Both the position numbers and the translations under genes were made by a program. A stretch of DNA of 64,000 nt from contig JAUPSS010000004.1 in assembly GCA_040285825.1 (NCBI GenBank), forward strand, positions 496,001-560,000, read 5' to 3'. Source of the DNA: Eukaryota sp. TZLM1-RC (Eukaryota; Metamonada: BaSk clade). Of this stretch, positions 50,403 through 59,769 are shown one piece after another. Every line of letters begins with the position of its first letter. Position 1 is the stretch's first letter. The notes under the pieces were generated by a model, which saw nothing but the letters and a program-made list of their open reading frames with translations, made no database searches and was not told the DNA's origin.

Positions 50403-52367
50403 TTAAATCTCTATTCCCCATCCAAATAAATTTTTGATTGCTTTTGCCTTCTCACTACTGATATTGTTTTGTTCTAATTCCAATTTAATTCCAGTTTTTT
50501 GAGAAAGAATTTGAACAAGCACATCCACTCCAGCATCATCAATTTTGATTGAACCCAATTCAATACAATAAAGTGAATTATTTTCTAATAAAGCATTTGC
50601 CAAGTTCATAGCTCCATTACTTGTAATATTGTTGTTTTGCAACCATAATTGTCGCAAATTCTTATTTACCCTTAAACCATCACATAAAGCAGCAACACCT
50701 TCATCTCCAATATTATTGTCGTCCAGACGAAGTATTTCAAGTTTTGTATTAACCTTTAAAGCTTGACTTAGAGCAAAAACTCCTATTGGTGTGCAATTAG
50801 TTTGATCTAACCACAGAGTATCCAATGAATTATTGAACTCCAAAACTTTAGCAAGGTATTGAATACCTTGGTCACCAATAGGGTTATTATTTAACCAAAG
50901 CGTCTTTAATTTTGAATTAACTTTTAATGATTCGGCGAGTGCGATCGCACCCGTGTTATTGATATTGCTATATGAAACATCAAGAAATTCCAAATGCTGA
51001 TTTTCTCCCAAACAAACAGAAATGGCTGCAACTTGAGCTGCATTTAGATTTGAGTTGGACAGATGAACAAAACTTTCTTCATCATCATTAACTGCTCTTA
51101 TGAAATTTTCTGGTAATATTCCGTAATTAGGATTCAAAAAAATACTTTGGAATAATTCATCTTTGACTTGGTATTGGCAATGTTCTTGCTGCAACTCATC
51201 AATTCTGCCAAGTGAACCATCTTTTTCATTATTTAATTCAACTAATTTCTGTTCTTGTTCTGTAATAAATTTATTTAATTGTTGAATTTCTTCTTCTTTT
51301 TCACTTTCAAGTTGTTGTAATTGAAACTCCAATTTACCATTATCACGGTCAAGTTTCTTTTGAATTCTATTTAAATCTTTCATTTTTTCATTCATTTGGG
51401 TAAAACAATTTTCCATTTTATTAATATATTCTTTTTGTTTTTGATTATCCTCCAGCAATTCTAGAATTTTTTTGTTCATTTTCACGAATATTTTGCTCCA
51501 AGGTCTGAATTTTTGTTTTAATAAAACATTTTCATGAATGTTACCTTGATTGATAGGAAAATTTTCATCATCACTTCCGAGTTTTTTTTCTAAATCATTC
51601 AAAACTTTCTGAATTTCTTGAATTAAAGGCCTCTGTTCTGGGTCATTTTTCAAACAATTTGTTATAACTTTTCTTAAACTTTTAGGAGCATTTTGATTAA
51701 ATGGCAGCTTAATTCCTTTCATTTTATCAAATAAAATGGTAGTTTGAGTTGAATTTTCAAAAGCAATTTGGTTTAAGAGCAATTCATAGAGAATTACTCC
51801 AAGCGAATAGACATCACTTGCTTGAACAGCGGCATGATCAAAAACTTCCAAGGCGGCATACTTTGGAGTAAAGGGGTTCATGGTGGTTGTAGTTGTAGTG
51901 TTGGAAATGATTTTGGAGGTTTCAAAATCAGATATTTTTGGTTGACCATTAACCATTAAAATGTTCTGAGGCTTGAGATCTCGGTGAATAAAACCCTTGG
52001 CATGGAGATAAGCAATGGTAGAGGTGATGGCCTTAGCATGGGAGAGAGTTGTGGGAGTCAAAGGTGAGGGGACATTGAGGGAACCAGAAGCACGTTCCAT
52101 TACAATTCCAACCTTCTCACCAATGCAGGTGATGCCAAACACTCTAATGATGCCAGGGTGGTTGAGGAATGAGAGAAGTCCAATTTCCTTCTTGAGTTTG
52201 GTTACATCTGCGTCATTAAGAGAGACAAGTTTAACAGCAACATCGTGAGAGAACCATTTGGCAGCATAAACAGAGGCAAAACCACCACGTCCAATTAGAC
52301 CGTGCTCTAAATCAATAACAAGTTCAGAAGCGTCAATCTCACAGCAAGGTTGTTGTTGTGTTTTCAT
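50403..52367 (-). CDS. Protein kinase with coiled coil and LRR repeats
   Basis: 654 residues, one exon. Kinase domain ~20-270: glycine loop GRGGFASVY, VAVKLV (Lys), catalytic loop HRDLKPQN, and SDFETS where DFG is expected (Gly replaced by Glu). APE appears as ALE and the last helix as NDPEQRPLIQEI. Residues ~300-410 form a coiled coil (KMENCFTQMNEKMKDLNRIQ). Residues ~440-640 hold about six ribonuclease-inhibitor-type LRRs (LKTLWLNNNPIGDQGIQYLA). The domain looks like a TKL or related Ser/Thr kinase. The Glu in DFG raises doubt about normal catalysis. At least five fragments of this gene lie elsewhere in the window. Upstream of 52367 no clear promoter motif was seen. Confidence 0.88.
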   Translation of the reverse strand: MKTQQQPCCEIDASELVIDLEHGLIGRGGFASVYAAKWFSHDVAVKLVSLNDADVTKLKKEIGLLSFLNHPGIIRVFGITCIGEKVGIVMERASGSLNVPSPLTPTTLSHAKAITSTIAYLHAKGFIHRDLKPQNILMVNGQPKISDFETSKIISNTTTTTTMNPFTPKYAALEVFDHAAVQASDVYSLGVILYELLLNQIAFENSTQTTILFDKMKGIKLPFNQNAPKSLRKVITNCLKNDPEQRPLIQEIQKVLNDLEKKLGSDDENFPINQGNIHENVLLKQKFRPWSKIFVKMNKKILELLEDNQKQKEYINKMENCFTQMNEKMKDLNRIQKKLDRDNGKLEFQLQQLESEKEEEIQQLNKFITEQEQKLVELNNEKDGSLGRIDELQQEHCQYQVKDELFQSIFLNPNYGILPENFIRAVNDDEESFVHLSNSNLNAAQVAAISVCLGENQHLEFLDVSYSNINNTGAIALAESLKVNSKLKTLWLNNNPIGDQGIQYLAKVLEFNNSLDTLWLDQTNCTPIGVFALSQALKVNTKLEILRLDDNNIGDEGVAALCDGLRVNKNLRQLWLQNNNITSNGAMNLANALLENNSLYCIELGSIKIDDAGVDVLVQILSQKTGIKLELEQNNISSEKAKAIKNLFGWGIEI

Positions 52368-53419
52368 TGGTTAGTATTAAACTGATCTAGAATAGTAGTA
52401 ACTTGTTCAAGTAGTTGCTGGAAGATGTAGGGAATTCAGATTCAAAAATTGAGGTAGTACAACTGTTGAGTAGTTGATCTTTGTCCAAGTTTAACAAACT
52501 CAAATTTTTTGGAAAAATGACAGTAATTGTGAATCATAACGAACCCTATCATAGTTAGGACAGTTGACCTTACAATCAATACAAACTGTGGACATCAAGA
52601 TGTGATAAAAATATTTGCTCGAAGTGAATTAATCAAGCACAATCATTATGATCCTTAAGTTCTGAAAATGAACAAGGTTTTAAAATTTAAATGAAAAAAA
52701 ACTGCGAGATTCCATGGATTTGCAATTTCTTTGCATGGACGTTTCGGTCCTGAGGCAAGCTTAATGTTGGATGAATTACACTCAGGTGAGAAACTGAAAC
52801 AAGTTTTTGACAACTATATCCAAAATGCAAAAGAAGCATAAATTGAAATTAAATTAATTTCAGTCAATTGATTTTTCGAATATCAAGAAAGTTGGGATAA
52901 TGAAGCTTCTCAAAGAAATTGTACACGGATTAAGAAGCTCTTTCACGAACGCTCACAGTACCGGGAAGGGGCTGAATATGCTCGAACAAGTTTCAATCTA
53001 TAGTGTTACAAAAATAGACATTATACACGAATTAGTCAAAAATAAATTAAAAAATTCAAATTAAAAACAACTTTTGATATGAAGACAGATATATATGAAG
53101 ATGCAGATATATGAGTTAACAATGTTTTGCAAGTTGTTGCAGGGTCGGGAAGAAAATAAATCAAGAACAACAAATGGAGTATTTTTGGTCTTTCTTTTGA
53201 AAAAAAATAATTAAACTAAATTTGTCAACCCATGTTTGACATTTAAATTAGAAGAAGATTCCCATGTTACAATACAAATTTTTTCCAACAAACGCCCGCT
53301 TAAATCTAATGAAGTTTCCTTTGTCATAACTTTTGCTTACAACAATTATTGCACAGAACAATGTATAATCAATAATCTTTGGAATTTCTTCTTTTGTCTT
53401 CGTACTGCCCAAATTTTGT
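52368..53419. other. Intergenic, one coding-like fragment
   Basis: A frame at about 52720-52842 (+) reads SLHGRFGPEASLMLDELHSG, KLKQVFDNYIQNAKEA and a stop. It looks like the end of a protein but I do not recognise it. The remainder is AT-rich. Confidence 0.3.
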
Positions 53420-53760
53420 TTGAATATGAATGTTTTTGATAATAAGTGGTCTAGTGCTTTGTCTACTTGGAACCAGAAAGTCAAATGTCCAAATTATCAA
53501 CATTTTTTGGACCAAGTTAAGAGCATCAATTGATTGGAAGAACCACCATCAGATCAAGTTTCTACAACACAATATTGGGAAAATAATCCCTTGATGCCAT
53601 CAGAAATTTTTTGAGTTATCAAAAATGAAAATGTAGAATGTCTACATATCCTTTCTTTTGTATATAAAATGAAAGCTGCAGTAATATTTTGAGAAGATTG
53701 CTCTTTCTATTAACAATTTTTATATGGAATATTGTCGAGTCAACATCAATATTCTGAAGA
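53420..53760 (+). pseudogene. Family B non-LTR retrotransposon, decayed fragment
   Basis: Word matches to the family B segment before the RT palm (AATAAGTGGTCTAGTGCTTT; TTGATGCCATCAGAA, encoding LMPSE) with many stops. Older than the other family B copies. Confidence 0.55.
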
Positions 53761-55252
53761 AATGAGATTTTTCCTTTTTACATCACTCATGACAACTTCC
53801 AAAATAACTGTTCGTCCAATTGCAGTTTCTGAATGTTTGCATAATATCCTTTCATTTTTCTGTTCAAGTTGATTCAGAGGAAAAGCAGAAGCTTTGTGAC
53901 TTTTCCTATATGGAACGATAGGATATTCTGATAACACTTCGACGGCAACGAGTCAAGATTTGTTTGCAAATAAGTTTACTGATTTGGTTATAGACTGTTG
54001 TTAACCTTGTTTCATTACAGTATTAACGCAAAAATAGCAAAAAAATATAAATTTGTGTGAAATCATCTTTAAAAACTAAAATTGTAAATTCAACAGTAAT
54101 ATTTGCACAGACATAAGTCGTTCAGAGTAATAAATAATCAAAAGGGAAGCAATATTCAAAACTGACGCATCAATTTCTTCTTAATATTTTTGCCGTTCAT
54201 TGAGTTCGATGGATATAACAAATTGTAATCTTGCTAGTTATGAACTCTACCTAAAAACAGATATAGAATGATATTAACAAAAAAGACTGAATATATAATA
54301 ATTTCACTAATGAATCTACTGGAAAGAGTTATTACATTAATGGTAAAGTTTTGTACAACAGAGCATTGCAGACAAATTTCACAAACTGTTTTGCTGAACA
54401 CGACAAAATGCAACTCGCTTCATTTGGTTCTATATCAATGTGACTCAGACACGAATCAGTCTTGAATTGTTCAGATTTCACAAGTTTAATATCTGACACT
54501 GAAAGTAAAGACAATTCGAACTAACAAGTGAGAATCATCAGGAAATCTGCGAGAAAATTCATAAATAAAATTCTTACATGTTTTGTTTCGTACTTTCAAA
54601 GGTCCCCGGTTAATCAATGTAGACAGAATTATAATCGTTGGACTATAAAGTAAAAATTATATCTATCAAAGCTGTATAGATCAGAATGTTAGAACGTCAG
54701 CTAAAAAGAGCGTTTGTTCAAGAGGAAAACACAGCAGTACAGTTCTGATATTAAGCAAAACACCACAAAATATTCTATTATAATAAATGATAATATAATA
54801 AATTTCTTTCGTCAGCTCACTGAAAAGAGAACAGTTATTTCAGTTATTTTGATTTCAGTTAATCCAACAAAATTTTGATGTAGTAGTTCTTGTCATCTCA
54901 GAAATTTGAGTTCAATAACTTGAGATCGAGAAGATGCATAAACTTAAAAATCTCGTGAAATTTTCAAATTCTACTTATGGTCTGGTATTGTTGGAAAATA
55001 AACTACCCCTCTGGAACTTCTACTACACATCTTATGGTGAAAGAAAGAGACGGAAGTGAAATTGTACTTTAAAATTTGGTATATTAGTTCAATACCATAA
55101 CAATTGTGTCATACTTGTTAATAATTTTGTTGTTTAAATTTGTTAAGAAATCTTTGTTTCATCCTACTGTAAACCATTATTAAAGTTTACAGCACTGTAA
55201 AGTTTTCAATTAAAAAGGCTTTTGACTAGGACAGCCCATTTATTTGACTCCA
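53761..55252. other. Intergenic; promoter of Cys-rich gene at its end
   Basis: Continues the family B decay to about 53900 (CCAATTGCAGTTTCTGAATG, a PIAVSE-like remnant), then AT-rich DNA without genes. CCTACTGTAAACC (~55164) and GCACTGTAAAG (~55191) precede the Cys-rich gene and match the motif seen upstream of its relatives. Confidence 0.35.
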
Positions 55253-55570
55253 ATGAAGTACCTTTTGTTGTTAGCAGCGGTATTAGCTTTAGCATTTGCC
55301 AGTGGACACGACAACAATGACAATGACAACAACAACAATAACAACGACTTCAATGGTGACGAATTCTGCAACAGTCTCAGACCCTGTTCTTATTGTAAGC
55401 ACTGGTTACACATCCCCGTTTGCCAACATATTGACGTTCCTTGTGGTGGACATGAATTCTGCGAAAGTTTAGATCCCGGCTCCTACTGTAAGTTTTGGTT
55501 GGATATTCCTGTTTGTCAAGGTTTTGATGTTCCCTGTGGACCTCATATGCCCGAAATGAACGACCTCTGA
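55253..55570 (+). CDS. Small secreted cysteine-rich protein, two repeats
   Basis: 105 residues from ATG 55253. A signal peptide (MKYLLLLAAVLALAFASG) is followed by an Asn/Asp-rich linker (DNNDNDNNNNNND) and two Cys units (FCNSLRPCSYCKHWL...PVCQHIDVPCG and FCESLDPGSYCKFWL...PVCQGFDVPCG), ending PHMPEMNDL. It is closest to the gene at 6717-7010, 48 kb away; the main difference is the Asn-rich linker. The first unit has an extra Cys (RPCSYC). Function unknown. Confidence 0.8.
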   Translation: MKYLLLLAAVLALAFASGHDNNDNDNNNNNNDFNGDEFCNSLRPCSYCKHWLHIPVCQHIDVPCGGHEFCESLDPGSYCKFWLDIPVCQGFDVPCGPHMPEMNDL

Positions 55571-55822
55571 TGTATAGCTTGGTTTTAGGAAATAAATCGT
55601 GGTTTAGGTAGTTGGTTTTTAGATATTCATACTTCCAAAACTATCCACAAAATTAAAGGAATTCTGCTGGTACATGCTTCAATCGGGGTTATGCCTATTT
55701 TTACATCGATAGGTTCCAAAAATAGAATTTGTCCACAATGAGATCAGATTGATCTATCTGAATTCAAGTTATATAGAGCGAACATTAAGAGGGCAACATG
55801 CATCGAAATCTCTACTGGAGAC

Positions 55823-55905
55823 TAGAGATGGGCAACGTCGGGACTAATCGGACTACGAACTAGTCCGTTCAAATGAACTATGGACTGAACTAGTTACCAT
55901 TACGC
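55823..55905 (+). mobile_element. Possible hAT element end
   Basis: The sequence TAGAGATGGGCAACGTCGGG resembles the common hAT terminal motif (TAGAGATGGGCAA). Sub-terminal ACTAGTCCG / CGGACTACGAACTAGT repeats follow. No matching opposite end was found, and family A sequence starts by 55918. A solo end or a truncated element. Confidence 0.35.
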
Positions 55906-56652
55906 TGACAACACTGACTTCTTCTTTCAGACTTTAAAGATTTCTTCTTTAGATATAGAAAAACATATTAAATTTTTCATTCTTAAAATTTGCTACACTG
56001 GGAGAATAACCCACATTTTAAGATCTTGTGCTCCTTCCATAGCATTAGATTTTTGTCGTTCTTTTAATTCATTGAGAACAGAATTTTTTGCTGATTTATT
56101 GGATGTAGAACCAGGAATGTTGAAAAGTCACTTATTTTCTTCAGCAAATTTGGGTGGTATTGGATTTACTGAATCTTCAATTTTGTGTCAATCAGCATTT
56201 TTGGGTGGTGGCAAAAATTTTATTTATGAATTTTCTCGTAGATTTCCTGATGATTCTCATCTGTTAGTTCCCAATTATAGTCCTTATTTGTATGAGTTAT
56301 CTTGTGAACTTGAAAAATTGCCGCCACAAATTTGGACCAAATGTTTTCCTCAATCAATTCAATAAATTCCAAACCGATCTCTTTTTAATTTACAGATTTG
56401 CTGTAAAAAAAAGCTTCAACAAAAATTGTCAAAGATTTTTGAAAGCTTGGATTATGATGTTAGACTTGGCTTGGCCAAGAAAAAGAATCCCGCTTTTGCA
56501 AATCTTTTACAAGATATGTGTGACAGTACTTCTTCTGCCTTAGTAACAACAATTCCCCAAGTTTATGGTACTCTCTTAACCGATTCTGCTTGGACTCTGA
56601 ACATGAGATTTCGTTCCTTTATCTGGCCTGATAATTTACCTCAAAATTTAAT

Positions 56653-57118
56653 GGGAAAATCACAGCTATACCCAATTCATAAAATTTAATTCCACATGTA
56701 CCCAACATGTGCTGCCTCCAACTTACAAAAAGGCTCGTGGAAGACCACCAACAAAAAGATTACGGCCTGGTGAGGGAAGAAAGAAAAAGAAGGTAAAGGT
56801 AGCAAATGATGGTGATGTAAGTGAGGTGGACGAAGAAATGTTATATGAGTCTATCATTAACTTAAGTACAATTCATGAAGTTTTTGACGAGTCCTCAAGT
56901 TCTGGAGAAAATTATGAAAGTGAAACTGAGCTGGAAGAGGACTCAGACGATCAGTGGAATGAATTGTCCACTGAATTGATGTAGACATAGATTGCTTTAT
57001 AAAGAAATGTTTAATTGTTGCAATTTGGGTACAGGTGAAACCAAAATTGATGGGTATGGAGAAATTGGGTACAAGTGGGACAAAATTTGACAAAATGGGT
57101 ATAAGTGAACTTGTCCCT
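56653..57118 (+). mobile_element. Mutator-like (MULE) deletion derivative
   Basis: 466 bp with inverted terminal repeats of about 53 bp (left GGGAAAATCACAGCTATACC; the right end, reversed, GGGACAAGTTCACTTATACC; both go on to TGTACCCAA). It is flanked by AATTTAAT on both sides (56645-56652 and 57119-57126; nine bases match at eight). It interrupts a family A element precisely, so the empty site is known. The 8-9 bp duplication fits Mutator or hAT; the encoded peptide favours Mutator. Confidence 0.78.
56709..56984 (+). CDS. Transposase C-terminal remnant with AT-hook-like motif
   Basis: About 91 residues: LPPTYKKARGRPPTKRLRPG, a Lys-rich stretch, then an acidic tail (EEDSDDQWNELSTELM). Many Mutator-like transposases end in PP-x(n)-GRPKKKR-type sequence, which this resembles. 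The zinc-finger and catalytic parts are missing, so this can only be the surviving end of a deleted transposase gene. Confidence 0.5.
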   Translation: MLPPTYKKARGRPPTKRLRPGEGRKKKKVKVANDGDVSEVDEEMLYESIINLSTIHEVFDESSSSGENYESETELEEDSDDQWNELSTELM

Positions 57119-57789
57119 AATTTAATTTGTAAATGTTCTCGAGAAATTACAACTACTCATTTGTTGAATTGTCAACATTTTATTACTTTTAGAAGCAAGG
57201 TTCATGATGCTGTAAGAGACCAGTTATATTGTATGTGTAAATCTCATAGAATTGAATCCTTCTTGGAACCTCTGTTGTCAAATCTGTTTGATGCTGAAGA
57301 TGATTTTCATAAGAATAATAGAGGTGATGTTATATTACCTGGATTAGATGGAAGCTTCATTTTATTGGATGTAATGTCTGTTGATCCTTGTAATGCCTCA
57401 AATGAAAGGCTTGTTAATTCTGAAATTCATAATCCTCTTTCAAATGCTGAAAATTTTAAATTCAAATAATACAATGAACCTTTGTCCAAATTGGCCAGTC
57501 TACAGCATGCAAAATACAATTTGTATCCATTTGTATTTTCCCATTTTGGTTCACTTGCACCAACTGCTTTACGTTTTTTGGATGATTTTGAATTGATTGT
57601 AAAGAAAAGAACTGGCAGAAATTTCAACAGATTGTTTTGGCAAAATAGAATTGTGTTTTCTATTTTTAAGGGGATGTTAAAGATGGTTTCTGATGCATTG
57701 CTGTCTCTTGGATCTCACAATGAGAGAGTTGCATCTAGTGTTTTTGTTTTGGGAGAAATGGATTTTTTAGATGTTGATTTATAGGTTTT

Positions 57790-58029
57790 GAATAAAATTA
57801 TAATTTTGGTAAAAAAAATCTTTCAGACTTTTGAAACGGGTTTTTTTCACACTTTCAACATTTTGATTTTTTTCTGAGAATTTGTCAAAGCCACAAAGAC
57901 AAATAGTTTCTATCAGGTATTATGCTGTATATAAAACAGGTGGAAGTTGATGTGGAATAAAATAGAAAAGAACACATTCCCAACCCCAACCCCAACCCTA
58001 ACCCATTACCAAATCTTTGGAGTTCACAT
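57790..58029. other. Spacer with a telomere-like short repeat
   Basis: At 57979-58003 the sequence CCAACCCCAACCCCAACCC runs into TAACCC, units similar to CCCTAA telomere repeats. Only about four units, so it may be chance or a simple repeat. Confidence 0.35.
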
Positions 58030-58843
58030 GGACTGGAACATCCAAGATTTTAGAAACCGTTTGAAACAGAAAAAGTAGCACATTCTGTATTAAAGGTAAA
58101 TGCTTTAGTTACTCAAATTCCTTCTGTTTATGAACTTCTTGCGATAAACAATGAATGGATTTTCAACATGCGTTATCGTTGTTTTCTATGGCCAAACAAT
58201 TTGCTTAATCATTTAACATGTAAATGTGGTAAACCTCTTTTGTTTACTCATTTTTTGAACTGTAAACATTTTATTACCTTTAGAAGTAAAGTGCATGATA
58301 ATGTCAGGGACCAAGTTAATGTGTAAATCTTATCGAGTAGATTCCTTGTGAGAGCCTTTGCTATCATAATTAATACCTGATAACCCCAATAGTGATAGTA
58401 CACACTACAATAGAGCTTAAATGGGTTTGACAAAAGGGGATTTGGTTGATCTCGGCTTAAGTGCTAATTTTACCATTTCAGATACCATGTTCATTGACCC
58501 CTGTAATTCTACTGACAAACATTTTATAAATTCTGATGTCAATAATCGTCTTCTTACTGGTGAAAAATCCAAAGCTACAGAAAATGCGAAGCTCATTTCT
58601 TCTGTCATTGAAAATTCTCATGCCCAATATAATTTATGTCCCTTTGGATTATCGTTGCGCGGCTCTTTAGGTATAACTCCTTTGGCTTTTCTTGAGGATT
58701 TCAGAGTGGTTGCAAAAGAAAAAACTAACAGAATTTTCAATCGTGTTTACTGGCAAAACAGAATTGTATTTTCTATTTATAACGGAGTGGTGAAATTAAT
58801 TTCTGCTTCACTTTCTTCTTTTGGTAAATTTTCTGAATCTTAA
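58030..58843 (+). pseudogene. Family A-type non-LTR retrotransposon, older fragment
   Basis: The frame from 58421 (GDLVDLGLSANFTISDTMFI, AQYNLCPFGLSLRGSLGITP, NRIVFSIYNGVVKLISASLS) matches the family A endonuclease-like region and C-terminus. Upstream (58100-58420) the zinc finger region can be recognised (KCGKPLLFTHFLNCKHFITF) but is broken by stops. More diverged than the other copies. Confidence 0.65.
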
Positions 58844-59290
58844 GTCATTAACTGTTTCGTTGCAGAAAAGCAAGGTTTTGAGGATGTGAAGCTTTGGTAG
58901 AGTATTTGATGATTGTTTATTCGTAATTTGACAAGTAAAAATTCTTTCATATTTTGTTCCATGAATTATGGTCTATGTTCAAGTTTTTCGTCTAAAACTT
59001 TAAAATAATATTGTTGGAACGCAAAAAGTGCAAATCTGCATGAAGAATAATGCTTGTGAATGTAGTGATTTTTATCAATTTGATGTATCGCTAAGTTTCC
59101 GATTTTGTGCGGAACTGATTAAGGCTCCTGCTTGTGTAACCAATTGAGCATCTAACCCAATATCTTACAGGAGAAAATGAATACAACTTCAGACATGGAT
59201 TACTCACTTGTGATGTTGTGTGGTTAAACATGTATACAGATAAGGATAAAGACGTTTATTTAATTTGTAGGGCCCTTACTAGTGAAGAAT
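58844..59290. other. Intergenic spacer
   Basis: A GCAAGGTTTTGAGGATGTG word near 58870 also occurs near 24528 as GCAGGTTTTGAGGATGTGG, next to the LRR relic. Otherwise nothing supported. Confidence 0.3.
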
Positions 59291-59720
59291 CTATGATAGT
59301 AAATATACCAGACTAATTCGCCACAGTACAACTCTACCTTTTGCCTCTCTTTGATCTCGTACTTGAGCTATAAAAATTAACTTTAGGGAAATTAGTTTTA
59401 GATTTAGAATCGGATTTAACTTTCCTTTTCCTAGTAGCGGAGGACCTAGGGTACGCAAATATGATTGGTATGACTTAGTGTTTTGGAAGTCAACAACAGT
59501 CAGTGAACAACTTACTTCAATATTTAATAAATCACACAACACTTTAAAAATGGCATTTGTAAATTCACTACCATTGTCTTCATGAAGTAACAGTGGAATA
59601 CCAAAAATTTAAACAGCTCCATAGGAGGTGGTTGGTTGCTTTCACTGTATTCAATTCCTTTGCGGGGCAAGTGATCGTGTATCTAGTGAACGAATCTTCA
59701 AAAACTATCAAATATTTTAT
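59291..59720 (-). pseudogene. Gypsy integrase fragment
   Basis: Reads EDSFTRYTITCPAKELNTVK, then in a second frame LLHEDNGSEFTNAIFKVLCD, then a third frame with LLNIEVSCSLTVVDF. These match the integrase core of element II (VDSFTRFTIIVPLKELN, VHSDNGPEFSKAVFDALCE). The remainder of the element is absent. Confidence 0.65.
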
Positions 59721-59769
59721 TTATTGAATTTGCACACTTAATTATATTAACTCATAACTAATGGGACGA

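Larger units (their letters stand above)
55918..57783 (+). pseudogene. Family A-type non-LTR retrotransposon with internal insertion
   Basis: Starts after the RT palm (KISSLDIEKHIKFFILKICY, GRITHILRSCAPSIALDF, FLGGGKNFIYEFSRRF), continues through KIFESLDYDVRLGLAKKKNP to WPDNLPQNL, is interrupted by a 466-bp DNA element (56653-57118), then resumes at NLICKCSREITTTHLLNC (zinc finger), the RSKVHDAVRD segment and the endonuclease-like block (NNRGDVILPGLDGSF). A TAA at ~57467 replaces a Lys codon and frameshifts occur near 56.36 kb. It ends DFLDVDL at 57783. It is the best copy of the NRGDV subfamily. Confidence 0.8.
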
